Shown here one piece after another: positions 1 through 8,410 of a stretch of DNA of 34,191 bases. Source of the stretch: Desulfobacteraceae bacterium (GTDB lineage: Bacteria; Desulfobacterota; Desulfobacteria; Desulfobacterales; Desulfobacteraceae); NCBI GenBank assembly GCA_021107575.1, contig JAIOSM010000089.1:1-34191 (forward strand), given 5' to 3'. The notes under the pieces were generated by a model, which did no database searches, was not told the DNA's origin, and worked only from the letters and a program-made list of their open reading frames with translations. The number at the start of each line of letters is the position of its first letter. Positions within the stretch are counted from its first letter, which is position 1. The translations under genes and the position numbers were made by a program.

Positions 1-1
1 A

Positions 2-652
2 AAAAAAGAGATTATTGTTGTTTGTGGTCCTTCCGGATCAGGGAAATCAACACTTATAAGGTGTATTAACAGACTTGAGGAGCATCAGAAAGGTAAAATA
101 ATTGTTGATGGTATTGAGCTTACAAAGGACTTGAAAAATATTGAAAAAGTAAGATCAGAAGTTGGAATGGTTTTTCAGCATTTTAATCTGTTTCCCCATC
201 TTACCATTGTTGAGAACTTAACGATAGGACCCATATGGGTACGGAAAATACCTAAAAAAGAAGCAGAAGAAATCGCCATGTTCTATCTTGAAAAAGTTCA
301 AATTGCGGAGCAGGCAGAAAAATTTCCCATGCAGTTATCCGGAGGTCAGCAACAGAGGGTTGCAATTGCACGAAGCCTTTGCATGAAACCTAATATAATG
401 CTTTTTGATGAGGCCACATCTGCCCTTGACCCTGAAATGGTAAAAGAGGTTCTTGACGTTATGATTGACCTTGCTCAGGGTGGTATGACCATGATTGTTG
501 TAACCCATGAGATGGGTTTTGCAAAAAGTGTTGCCCATAGAGTGCTTTTTATGGATGAAGGACAAATTATTGAAGAAAATGAACCGGAAGAATTTTTTAA
601 TAATCCTCAGAATGAAAGAACAAAGCTGTTTTTAAGCCAAATTTTATATTAA
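2..652 (+). CDS. glnQ: Polar amino-acid ABC transporter ATP-binding protein (5' end cut off by window)
   Basis: This is the ATPase subunit of an ABC importer, probably for glutamine or another polar amino acid. The frame is open from base 2, so the N terminus (about 25-30 residues) lies outside the window. All nucleotide-binding motifs are present in order: Walker [10 protein letters not shown] at bases 32-58, the Q-loop in [13 protein letters not shown], the signature [15 protein letters not shown], Walker [15 protein letters not shown], and the H-loop in VTHEMGFA. The spacing and the phrases [10 protein letters not shown] and [10 protein letters not shown] are typical of the GlnQ/HisP/ArtP group. 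The permease and binding protein are not in the window and are presumably upstream. It is followed by a stem-loop terminator and converges with the oxidoreductase genes. The substrate cannot be read from this subunit. Confidence 0.9.
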   Translation, partial: KKEIIVVCGPSGSGKSTLIRCINRLEEHQKGKIIVDGIELTKDLKNIEKVRSEVGMVFQHFNLFPHLTIVENLTIGPIWVRKIPKKEAEEIAMFYLEKVQIAEQAEKFPMQLSGGQQQRVAIARSLCMKPNIMLFDEATSALDPEMVKEVLDVMIDLAQGGMTMIVVTHEMGFAKSVAHRVLFMDEGQIIEENEPEEFFNNPQNERTKLFLSQILY

Positions 653-673
653 TAAACTTATACCTACTTTAAG

Positions 674-720
674 AAAAGGCTTTATTCTTTAATATTTTAA
701 CTTAAGTAATAAAGCCTTTT
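674..720. terminator. Bidirectional stem-loop terminator between convergent genes
   Basis: A perfect 13-bp inverted repeat (AAAAGGCTTTATT at 674-686 and AATAAAGCCTTTT at 708-720) has a 21-nt AT-rich loop. It ends in a T run on the plus strand (717-722) and starts with an A-rich run, so it can work in both directions. It sits between the ends of the ABC ATPase gene (+) and the 2-oxoacid oxidoreductase operon (-). Confidence 0.85.
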
Positions 721-741
721 TTGTAGTAATAAAACGATTCT

Positions 742-2073
742 TTAATGCACGACTTTATTAATAATTTCCATCGAAGAATCAATGATTTTTGCTTTTTCTT
801 TAAACTTAAATTCAATAACCTTTTTTAACATATTCAGATCTATAATGCTTCCCATGGCAGAAAGAGAGGCTAACGCTCCTAATGCTCTATCTGTTGATTT
901 GATTTTCATCTCTTTAAAATCAATATTAATTATTTTTGAATCTGCTGAATTCAGCCCATTGATTTCAAGATCTTTTGATTTAATTACCACAGTCTGGTCT
1001 GATAAATTTTTAAAGAGATCGCTTCTTCTATAAACTCCCTGCTCAGATATAGCAATTATTATATCAGGACTTTCAATTCCTGAATAATTAATTTCTCTAT
1101 CCTGTAACACGACTTCTGTCACAGAATGGCCCCTTAAGACTGTGATGGGATAATCGCTTTTCTGTGTAACCTCAAGACCAGATGTCATTCCTGCCAATGC
1201 TAATATTTCACCCGCAGTGATAATACGCTGCCCTGCTCCACCAAGTAGAATAACTTCTTTTCGCCCTGAAAACAATTTATCAAAATTTTTTGGAATACTA
1301 TTTTTAATAATCTGTGACTTGTCTTTACTTTTTTGTTTTTTTGATTCCTCAAAATATCTTTCAGTATATTCATTTACACTATTTGAAGAATCTGGCGTTG
1401 AGGAGATGCCCGCAAACTTCGGCATTTTTTTAATTAAACCGTCAATGTCTTTTGGAAAAATTTTATTACTTTTAGTATATCTGCCAGTACAGATCCCCAT
1501 GATGTCAAGCATGGAAAATCCCTTAAAATTGATAGCCTCTTCCAACTGAATTGAAAGATCATTCTGATAGCAGGAAAGTCTGTTAATGTATTGCCCCCCT
1601 GCCCCTTGTGCAAGCAGGCATGGATCGATTGGGTTATCAATCTTATTTAAAAAAGAAGACCCTAAAACAGCACCCTGAGGAGAAGTCGAAGATGCCTGCC
1701 CGCCAGTCATACCATAATTAAAATTGTTTAAAACAAGTAGGGTTAAATCAATATTCTTCCTGATTGTGCTTATAAAATGAGCACCTCCAATTCCAAGACC
1801 ACCATCACCCATGGTAACAATCACTTTTAGGTCAGGGCGTGCCATTTTGACGCCAACTGCATAAGTTAATGCGCGTCCATGAAGACCATGGAGTGCATGG
1901 GTATTAAAAAAGGTATCAAAAAGGCCTGAACAACCGATATCACTGACAATTACAACTTCTGACCCATCAATTCCCATATTCACAAGGGCTTTATCCAATG
2001 CATGTACCACTTTTTCATGGGAACACCCCGGGCAAAAAACTAGCGGACGTTCTTTATTTATAAGAGTTTTCAT
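742..2073 (-). CDS. 2-oxoacid:ferredoxin oxidoreductase, fused beta (TPP) and gamma subunits
   Basis: This is the catalytic TPP subunit of a 2-oxoacid:ferredoxin oxidoreductase (2-oxoglutarate or a related keto acid to acyl-CoA, CO2 and reduced ferredoxin) with the gamma domain fused at its C terminus. Residues 1-210 are the beta domain: CPGC near residue 15, DIGCSG, the TPP/Mg motif from GDGGLGIGG to NNFNYGMTGGQ, and a further Cys in GICTGRYT that may complete a 4Fe-4S site. A linker rich in Lys and Ser (about 215-265) leads to the gamma domain (about 270-443), recognisable from VILLGGAGQRIITAGEILA and the RGHSVTEVV segment. Its start lies within the end of the alpha-subunit gene (20-bp overlap), so the two are translationally coupled. 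No separate ferredoxin-like delta subunit is next to it. The substrate is uncertain. Confidence 0.88.
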   Translation of the reverse strand: MKTLINKERPLVFCPGCSHEKVVHALDKALVNMGIDGSEVVIVSDIGCSGLFDTFFNTHALHGLHGRALTYAVGVKMARPDLKVIVTMGDGGLGIGGAHFISTIRKNIDLTLLVLNNFNYGMTGGQASSTSPQGAVLGSSFLNKIDNPIDPCLLAQGAGGQYINRLSCYQNDLSIQLEEAINFKGFSMLDIMGICTGRYTKSNKIFPKDIDGLIKKMPKFAGISSTPDSSNSVNEYTERYFEESKKQKSKDKSQIIKNSIPKNFDKLFSGRKEVILLGGAGQRIITAGEILALAGMTSGLEVTQKSDYPITVLRGHSVTEVVLQDREINYSGIESPDIIIAISEQGVYRRSDLFKNLSDQTVVIKSKDLEINGLNSADSKIINIDFKEMKIKSTDRALGALASLSAMGSIIDLNMLKKVIEFKFKEKAKIIDSSMEIINKVVH

Positions 2074-3187
2074 TTGTTAGAACCTCTAAAATCTCACTGG
2101 GTTTTATTAAAGTACCATTCATTCTTCCAAGAAATTGAACATTTTTTTCCGGTAATACTCGCTTTATCTCATTAACGTATTGCCCCTGATTCATTTCAAT
2201 AACCAGTATATTTTTAAAATCTTGAGCTTTTTCTCGAATGAGATCCTCACATACAGGCCATAAAGTTTTAAGTGTCAGAACAGAAATATTTGACTCTGTT
2301 TTTTCAGCCATATGTGAAGCTTCAATTGCGGAAGAAGATGAGATACCATATGTGATGATCAAAGTGTCACTGTCGGGCTTTAAAAGTTCATCATAGAATA
2401 AAAATTCATCTAAAGAATTTTCTACCTTTTTTTGAAGCCGTACATTAATATCGAAAATTTCTTTTGAATCAATAGTTATATATCCATTGATTCCATGGGT
2501 GGACGAAGTCTGACGGACTAATGTCTCAGATCCAATTGGTAAAAATGGAGGTGCAGTATCGTCATAATCGGTTGCAAAAGGTAAAAAGTGATCGTTGGGT
2601 GTACACAGAACTCTATCTAATATTTGCGGTAATTTAACTGAATTCAGATTAACACTTTTCTTTGTTAATGCTATTTCCTTATTAGACAAAATAAATACGG
2701 GACATCGTAATTTTTCAGCAATATTAAATGCATTTATGGTTAAAAGATAACAATCCCGGACATCAGCAGGAGCAAGAGCATACACAGGGATTCCACCTGT
2801 ATTACAATACCTGATAAAATTAACATCACCATCCGCACCTTTGGTTGCAGATCCGGTTGAAGGTCCTAATCTTTGAACATCTACAATTACAAGGGGAATT
2901 TCACTTCCAATTGCGAATGAAATGTTTTCGCTGTAAAGGCTGATCCCAGGTCCGGAAGTTGCAGTCATCGTTTTTTTTCCAGTCATTGAAGCACCGATAC
3001 AATACCCAATGGAAGCGATCTCATCTTCACCCTGAAGACACACTCCCCCTTCTGACGGCAAAGCATTCAACATGTAATTATAAATGGAAGTTGCTGGAGT
3101 TATAGGATATCCTGCAAAAAAATTACATCCTGCTGCAATTGCACCTGCACCACAAGCTTCATTGCCATCAATAAAAATATTACTCAT
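2054..3187 (-). CDS. korA: 2-oxoacid:ferredoxin oxidoreductase alpha subunit
   Basis: This is the alpha subunit (pyrimidine-binding and transketolase C-like domains) of a 2-oxoacid:ferredoxin oxidoreductase, partner of the overlapping downstream beta-gamma gene. The N terminus GNEACGAGAIAAGCNFFAGY, followed by PITPATSIYNYM, is the family signature. GEDEIASIGYCIGASMTGKK and TATSGPGISLYSE follow at about residues 55-90. The protein lacks the gamma domain often fused to the front of KorA-type subunits, because that domain sits on the beta subunit here. The frame is open to 3265, but I start at the ATG at 3187 (377 residues). It has a clear AAGGAGGG ribosome site 7 bases upstream, and the family N terminus begins directly after it. 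The first 26 codons of the longer frame look like leader DNA. The korA symbol implies 2-oxoglutarate, which is an inference. Confidence 0.88.
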   Translation of the reverse strand: MSNIFIDGNEACGAGAIAAGCNFFAGYPITPATSIYNYMLNALPSEGGVCLQGEDEIASIGYCIGASMTGKKTMTATSGPGISLYSENISFAIGSEIPLVIVDVQRLGPSTGSATKGADGDVNFIRYCNTGGIPVYALAPADVRDCYLLTINAFNIAEKLRCPVFILSNKEIALTKKSVNLNSVKLPQILDRVLCTPNDHFLPFATDYDDTAPPFLPIGSETLVRQTSSTHGINGYITIDSKEIFDINVRLQKKVENSLDEFLFYDELLKPDSDTLIITYGISSSSAIEASHMAEKTESNISVLTLKTLWPVCEDLIREKAQDFKNILVIEMNQGQYVNEIKRVLPEKNVQFLGRMNGTLIKPSEILEVLTNENSYK

Positions 3188-3212
3188 CAAACCCTCCTTA
3201 AAAGTTTGCAAT

Positions 3213-3241
3213 ATAATATATGATGTTATTTTGTTTGTCCA
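3213..3241 (-). promoter_or_regulatory. Sigma70-type promoter for the 2-oxoacid oxidoreductase operon
   Basis: Read on the minus strand, TGGACA (3241-3236) is followed by a 17-base spacer and TATTAT (3218-3213). Each hexamer matches consensus at five of six positions. The predicted start near 3206 gives a leader of about 19 nt holding the AAGGAGGG ribosome site, which supports the ATG at 3187. Confidence 0.55.
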
Positions 3242-3425
3242 CTTTTTAAGTTTGTTTTTCAACATATTTTTTTATCGTATTTAAGATCCAAATATATTTA
3301 GTCGATTTATAAAATTATTAGGATATAATCATATAATTATTGAAAATAATTGATCAATTTGTTACTTGATATCCTGATTAAAAATTTTTTTACTATTATT
3401 ATAACTATAACTGGAATTGACAATT

Positions 3426-4451
3426 ATGATTAAAGTAGGCGTTATAGGTGCAACCGGGTATACTGGAGCAGAACTTATAAAATTAGTATATAATCATCCT
3501 GAAGCAGAGCTTTCTGTTCTCACATCAAAAACATATGATGGACATCCTATTTCAGACGTCTTCCCAATTTTTAACAATATTGTAGATATAAAATGCCAAA
3601 ATCTTGATGTTGATATTATTTCCGAACAAACTAATGTTGTTTTTCTCTGTCTTCCCCATAAAATTTCCATGAAATATGTTCCTCAGTTTCATAAAAACGG
3701 AGTAAAAGTTATTGATCTTTCAGCAGATTATCGATTTAATAGTGTTGAGTCCTATGAATCTGCATATCAAGAACACACTTCAAAAAAACTTTTTAAATCA
3801 AGTGTATATGGATTAAGCGAAATATATAAAAGTGAAATAAAAAATGCAGAGATAATTGGAAATCCCGGCTGTTACCCGACAAGTCTTTTACTTCCCATGA
3901 TTCCTCTTGTAAAAGAAAAAATTATTGACACTAACCTTATCATTTCTGATTCTAAATCCGGTGTAAGCGGAGCTGGCAGGTCACCTTCCCTTGCAAGTCA
4001 TTTTTGTGAAACAAATGAATCTTTTAAGCCTTATAAAGTTGGAAATCACAGGCATACTCCAGAGATGGAAGAAAAATTAACTGAAAACGCAGGTGAAGAA
4101 ATTAAAATAACTTTTGTTCCTCATTTACTTCCGCTGACAAGGGGAATGTTAACTACCATTTATACAAATATTATAGGAAAAACCACAAGAGACAACATTG
4201 AAGATTTATTCCACAATTATTATGGAAAAAAATATTTTATCAGAATTTTGCAAAAAGAGCATTTTCCTGATATACTGAGCGCTAAGAATACGAATTTTTG
4301 TGACATTGGATTTCACCTGGACAAAAATTCAGGAAGGTTAATAATTGTGTCTGCCATTGATAATCTTCTAAAAGGTGCAGCAGGACAGGCGATACAGAAT
4401 ATGAATATAATGTTTAATCTTGTGGAACAAACAGGTTTAGATAAACTTTAG
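3426..4451 (+). CDS. argC: N-acetyl-gamma-glutamyl-phosphate reductase
   Basis: ArgC reduces N-acetyl-glutamyl-5-phosphate to the semialdehyde with NADPH, the third step of arginine biosynthesis, in the cytoplasm. The N-terminal dinucleotide-binding motif is VIGATGYTGAEL (residues 5-16). The catalytic Cys is in GNPGCYPTS (Cys149), followed by SGVSGAGR. The length (341 residues) fits the family. A TTG at 3417 is in frame, but the ATG at 3426 places the Rossmann strand at the usual distance from the start, with a weak GGAA 9 bases before it. No other arg genes are in the window. It heads a plus-strand run leading to secA but is followed by a small hairpin, so it may be its own transcription unit. 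Confidence 0.96.
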   Translation: MIKVGVIGATGYTGAELIKLVYNHPEAELSVLTSKTYDGHPISDVFPIFNNIVDIKCQNLDVDIISEQTNVVFLCLPHKISMKYVPQFHKNGVKVIDLSADYRFNSVESYESAYQEHTSKKLFKSSVYGLSEIYKSEIKNAEIIGNPGCYPTSLLLPMIPLVKEKIIDTNLIISDSKSGVSGAGRSPSLASHFCETNESFKPYKVGNHRHTPEMEEKLTENAGEEIKITFVPHLLPLTRGMLTTIYTNIIGKTTRDNIEDLFHNYYGKKYFIRILQKEHFPDILSAKNTNFCDIGFHLDKNSGRLIIVSAIDNLLKGAAGQAIQNMNIMFNLVEQTGLDKL

Positions 4452-4482
4452 GTGATTATTTAAATTTTTGTTCAATAATCGC
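4452..4482 (+). terminator. Weak stem-loop directly after argC
   Basis: GTGATTATT (4452-4460) can pair with AATAATCGC (4474-4482) over 9 bp with one G-U pair and a 13-nt loop. No T run follows, so it may be an attenuating or processing hairpin instead of a true terminator. Confidence 0.35.
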
Positions 4483-4519
4483 TTGACACAAGCTAAATAT
4501 ACCTTTAAGAAAGGGAGTA

Positions 4520-5446
4520 ATGAGAAAAGATTTCAAAATATGGTTTCATGCTGGATCGGCAACTAATATAAAAGAATTTAATGTTCCACAATATATTGCT
4601 TACTTATTTTTCTTTGTAGTATTCTTTATTGTTTCCGGCCTTCTCTATGCTGGAGTTGATTACTACATGCTCAAATCCAGCGCATTTAACAATCATTTAT
4701 TAAATATGAAGATTGCGGAACAAAACAATGAGATGGAATCTCAAAAAAAGCAGATACAAAATTTTGCAGAATCCATTACTGAACTTAAAACTCAAGTCAA
4801 AAATCTTTGCGTATTTGAGGATAGAGTTCGATTAATTGCAGATATTGGGCGATCTTCCGATTCTAATGGTCTCATTGGTATTGGAGGCATCCCTAACACA
4901 GATTTGGATTATAATTTAGATCCTGATGCAAAACAAAATAACCTAATAAGAGAGATGCACGAGCAAGCTACACAAACACAACTTGCAGTTATAAAACAAA
5001 CTCAGGATTTTGAAGAATTAATAAAAGAGCTCCACAAAAAGAAAAATATACTTGCATCAACCCCTTCTATTAAACCTGTTAACGGCTGGCTATCGTCCAG
5101 ATTTGGATATAGGAGATCCCCTTTTACTGGCCTTAAAGAATTCCATTCAGGACTTGATATTTCCAATTTAAAAGGCACAAAAATTATTGCGACTGCAAAT
5201 GGAAAAGTATCCTATGCTGGTAAAAAATTATTAATAGGTAACCTTATCATTATAGATCATGGTCACGGTGTCTTAACAAAATTTGGTCATCTGAACAAAA
5301 TTCTTGTTAAATTTGGTCAAAATGTAAAACGTGGAGATGTTATCGGCCTAATGGGCAACACAGGTAGAAGTACTGGTCCACATGTTCATTATGAAGTTAG
5401 AATTAATGGTGCGCCTGTTAATCCCGCAAAATATATTCTTAATTAA
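4520..5446 (+). CDS. Membrane-anchored M23 (LytM) peptidase with coiled coil
   Basis: This is a probable cell-wall zinc metallopeptidase that cuts peptidoglycan peptide bridges, or an activator of amidases, anchored in the inner membrane and facing the periplasm. A short cytoplasmic N terminus is followed by one membrane segment (about residues 25-48), a Gln/Glu/Lys-rich coiled coil (about 60-100 and again 140-175), and a C-terminal M23 domain (about 185-305). The metal ligands of active enzymes are present: H209 and D213 in HSGLDIS, H257 in FGHLN, and H288/H290 in GPHVHYE. It is therefore more likely to be catalytic than an EnvC/NlpD-like pseudo-enzyme. AAGGGAG lies just upstream of the chosen ATG. 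It is 120 bp ahead of secA. The biological substrate is unknown. Confidence 0.9.
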   Translation: MRKDFKIWFHAGSATNIKEFNVPQYIAYLFFFVVFFIVSGLLYAGVDYYMLKSSAFNNHLLNMKIAEQNNEMESQKKQIQNFAESITELKTQVKNLCVFEDRVRLIADIGRSSDSNGLIGIGGIPNTDLDYNLDPDAKQNNLIREMHEQATQTQLAVIKQTQDFEELIKELHKKKNILASTPSIKPVNGWLSSRFGYRRSPFTGLKEFHSGLDISNLKGTKIIATANGKVSYAGKKLLIGNLIIIDHGHGVLTKFGHLNKILVKFGQNVKRGDVIGLMGNTGRSTGPHVHYEVRINGAPVNPAKYILN

Positions 5447-5566
5447 ATAATCAAATCCTAATATCCCAATTTTTTTATTTTATTACCGTTTACTCTTTTT
5501 ATTTAGTAAAAAATGGTTATATATTCTAATTATGATTACCATAAACTTATTTGATAGGAAAATTGA

Positions 5567-8089
5567 ATGTTTTTAAACTTTTTTACAAAATTATTTGGTT
5601 CAAATAACGAAAGAGTTATTAAAAAAATGCATCCTTTGGTTGAATTGATCAATAAACTTGAGCCTGAGATGCAAAAACTTGATGACAATGATTTTCCTAA
5701 AAAGACCGATGAATTAAAGCAAAAAGTTGAAAATGGAGCCTACCTGAATGAACTTCTACCTGAGGCCTTTGCTCTTGTTAGAGAGGCGTCTCTCAGATCC
5801 CTTGGGATGCGCCACTATGATGTCCAGCTTATCGGAGGCATCGTGCTTCATAATGGATCAATAGCAGAAATGAAAACAGGAGAAGGTAAAACAATTGTTG
5901 CACCTCTTGCAGCCTATCTCAATTCTCTTACAGGAAAAGGTGTTCACATAATTACTGTTAATGATTATCTTGCAACACGTGACTCTGAATGGATGGGAAA
6001 ACTATTCAATTTTCTTGGACTCAGCGTTGGCGTAATTCTCCATGATATGAATGATCAGGAAAGAAAAGATGCATATAATGCTGATATATCATATGGGACT
6101 AATAATGAATTTGGGTTTGATTATCTCAGAGATAACATGAAATTTGAAAAAAAGGACTTAAGCCAAGGGCACCTTAATTTTGCTATTGTTGATGAAGTAG
6201 ATTCTATTTTAATTGATGAAGCGAGAACTCCTTTAATTATTTCCGGGCCAACAAATGATTCAACAGGTCTTTATCATCAGATTAACACATTAATCCCGAG
6301 CTTTAAAAAAGAGATACATTACACGATAGATGAAGAATCCAAAAGTGTTATGCTTACAGAAGATGGCATTGCCCACGGCGAAAAATTGTTAAATATTGAT
6401 AACCTTTATGATCCATCTAATATTGAAACTCTTCATCACCTTAATCAGGCCTTAAAAGCTCATAAGTTATTTAAAAAAGATGTGGATTATGTTGTTAAAA
6501 ATAATGAAGTAATTATAGTTGATGAATTTACAGGCAGACTCATGGCAGGCAGGAGATACAGTGAAGGCCTGCATCAGGCACTTGAAGCAAAAGAAAATGT
6601 AAAAATTGAAAATGAAAACCAAACTCTTGCCTCAGTCACATTCCAAAATTATTTTAGAATGTACGATAAACTCTCAGGCATGACAGGTACTGCAGAAACA
6701 GAAGCACCAGAATTCCAAAAAATATATAACCTCAGCGTAATAGTCGTACCAACAAATCTCCCAATGATTAGACACGATTTTCCTGATGCTATCTATAAAA
6801 ACAAAAAAGAGAAATTCGATGCAGTGATCAAAGATATTATTAAATTATCTAAAAAAGGACAACCTGTACTTGTAGGTACTATTTCCATAGATGTTTCAGA
6901 GGATTTAAGCAAGAAGCTTAAAAAAAAGGGAATAAAGCACTCTGTCCTTAATGCAAAACATCATAAATCTGAAGCAGAAATAGTTACCAATGCCGGACAA
7001 AAAGGAGTTGTTACAATTTCAACCAACATGGCAGGAAGAGGTACTGATATTGTTCTTGGAGACGGTGTTAAAGAGCTCGGAGGCTTACATATCCTTGGCA
7101 CTTCAAGGCATGAATCACGCCGAATTGACAACCAGTTGAGAGGCCGTTCCGGAAGACAGGGGGATGAAGGCTCATCAAAATTTTATCTTTCTTTGGAAGA
7201 CGAACTCCTGAGGATATTTGGTGGAGACAGGATTCATTCCATTATGGATAAAATAGGAATCGGTGAAGGTGAACCTATTGAACATAAATTAATTAGTAGA
7301 GCAATTGAAAATGCCCAGGCTAAAGTTGAAGGGCAAAACTGTGAAATAAGAAAACATCTTCTAGATTATGATGATGTTATGAATCAACAAAGAGATGCAA
7401 TATATAGCCAGAGAAGAAAGGCTTTACAGGGAGCAAATCTTAAAGACAGCATTATCGAAATGATTGAAGGAATCGCTTCTAATATTATTGCTGAATTTGA
7501 ACAAAATAAAACGCCTATTAAACAATGGGATACTAAAGGCCTCTCGGACAGAATAAAAGATCAATTTGGTTTTGAAGTTGATTTTGATCTTATTGCTGAA
7601 GGTCCATCTGAGAAAGAAGAATTAGATAAATTCGTTATTGCCAAAGCAAAAGAATTATATACGCAAAAAGAAGATATTATTGGAGATGACGAATTCAGAC
7701 AGCTTGAAAGATTTATTATGCTTCAGACGGTTGATTCTTTATGGAAAGATCATCTTCTCTCCATGGATCATCTTAAAGAAGGTATCGGGCTCAGAAGTTA
7801 TGGCCAACAAAATCCTCTTATTATCTATAAACGAGAAGGCTATAGAATGTTTGAAGATTTAATTGGTCGTATTAAAGAAGACACAATTAAAATTCTTTTC
7901 AGAATTCAAATAACTACTAATGATTTTAATCCAAACTTACACAGACCTGAAAAAAATGCTCTCTCTTTTTCTCATTCTGATGGTTCGACTTTTAATCAGC
8001 CTATAAAAAATAAAAACGAAAAGATTGGCAGGAACGAACCATGCCCGTGTGGGAGCGGTAAAAAATATAAAAAGTGCTGTGGGAAATAA
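5567..8089 (+). CDS. secA: Preprotein translocase ATPase SecA
   Basis: SecA is the ATP-driven motor of the Sec translocon and works at the inner membrane with SecYEG. At 840 residues it has normal length. Visible motifs are Walker A MKTGEGKT (102-109), [39 protein letters not shown] (209 onward), [18 protein letters not shown] and the RGRSGRQGD motif. The C terminus carries the zinc tail [13 protein letters not shown] (Cys826, 828, 837, 838), which binds SecB or phospholipid. No SecM-like leader is seen; the 120-bp upstream gap is AT-rich with only weak hairpins. The stop is 2 bases before the clpS start, which suggests that export and proteolysis genes share a transcript here. Confidence 0.98.
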   Translation: MFLNFFTKLFGSNNERVIKKMHPLVELINKLEPEMQKLDDNDFPKKTDELKQKVENGAYLNELLPEAFALVREASLRSLGMRHYDVQLIGGIVLHNGSIAEMKTGEGKTIVAPLAAYLNSLTGKGVHIITVNDYLATRDSEWMGKLFNFLGLSVGVILHDMNDQERKDAYNADISYGTNNEFGFDYLRDNMKFEKKDLSQGHLNFAIVDEVDSILIDEARTPLIISGPTNDSTGLYHQINTLIPSFKKEIHYTIDEESKSVMLTEDGIAHGEKLLNIDNLYDPSNIETLHHLNQALKAHKLFKKDVDYVVKNNEVIIVDEFTGRLMAGRRYSEGLHQALEAKENVKIENENQTLASVTFQNYFRMYDKLSGMTGTAETEAPEFQKIYNLSVIVVPTNLPMIRHDFPDAIYKNKKEKFDAVIKDIIKLSKKGQPVLVGTISIDVSEDLSKKLKKKGIKHSVLNAKHHKSEAEIVTNAGQKGVVTISTNMAGRGTDIVLGDGVKELGGLHILGTSRHESRRIDNQLRGRSGRQGDEGSSKFYLSLEDELLRIFGGDRIHSIMDKIGIGEGEPIEHKLISRAIENAQAKVEGQNCEIRKHLLDYDDVMNQQRDAIYSQRRKALQGANLKDSIIEMIEGIASNIIAEFEQNKTPIKQWDTKGLSDRIKDQFGFEVDFDLIAEGPSEKEELDKFVIAKAKELYTQKEDIIGDDEFRQLERFIMLQTVDSLWKDHLLSMDHLKEGIGLRSYGQQNPLIIYKREGYRMFEDLIGRIKEDTIKILFRIQITTNDFNPNLHRPEKNALSFSHSDGSTFNQPIKNKNEKIGRNEPCPCGSGKKYKKCCGK

Positions 8090-8091
8090 TT

Positions 8092-8406
8092 ATGTCACGA
8101 ACAGACACTGAAATATCCATAAAATCATCTGCTAAAAAAAAAGAAAGGACATTTAGACCATCCATGTATAAAGTTATAATTTTGAATGACGATTATACTA
8201 CAATGGACTTTGTTGTAGAAATTCTCGTAAAAATTTTTAGAAAAACCCTTGAAAAAGCTAACAAAATAATGCTTAATGTACATAGGAGAGGTAAAGGAAT
8301 CTGCGGATTATACACAAGGGAAATTGCCGAAACTAAAATTGAAACTGTACACGCTCTTGCACAGGAACAGGGATTTCCTTTAAGATGTACTATGGAGAAG
8401 GAGTAA
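8092..8406 (+). CDS. clpS: ClpS adaptor, N-degron recognition protein
   Basis: ClpS binds substrates with destabilising N-terminal residues (Leu, Phe, Trp, Tyr) and delivers them to ClpAP. The core motif YKVIILNDDYTTMDFVVEIL carries the ND pair of the binding pocket. VHRRGKGICGLYTREIAETK follows, with the conserved HxxG/C region and the GxY turn. An in-frame ATG at 8074 lies inside secA. I use the ATG at 8092, two bases after the secA stop, giving 104 residues with the flexible N-terminal tail typical of ClpS (lysine-rich here). clpA begins 4 bases after the stop, so the two are co-translated. Confidence 0.95.
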   Translation: MSRTDTEISIKSSAKKKERTFRPSMYKVIILNDDYTTMDFVVEILVKIFRKTLEKANKIMLNVHRRGKGICGLYTREIAETKIETVHALAQEQGFPLRCTMEKE

Positions 8407-8410
8407 GAAC

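Noticed and set aside
3348-3359. 12-bp palindrome AATTGATCAATT between korA and argC as operator
   Set aside because: Short AT-rich palindromes are expected in such DNA; it has no clear promoter context and no second copy.
4483-4511. TTGACA after argC as promoter of the M23 peptidase gene
   Set aside because: With a 17-base spacer the -10 would be TAAGAA, and the start would fall at about the ATG, leaving the AAGGGAG ribosome site untranscribed.
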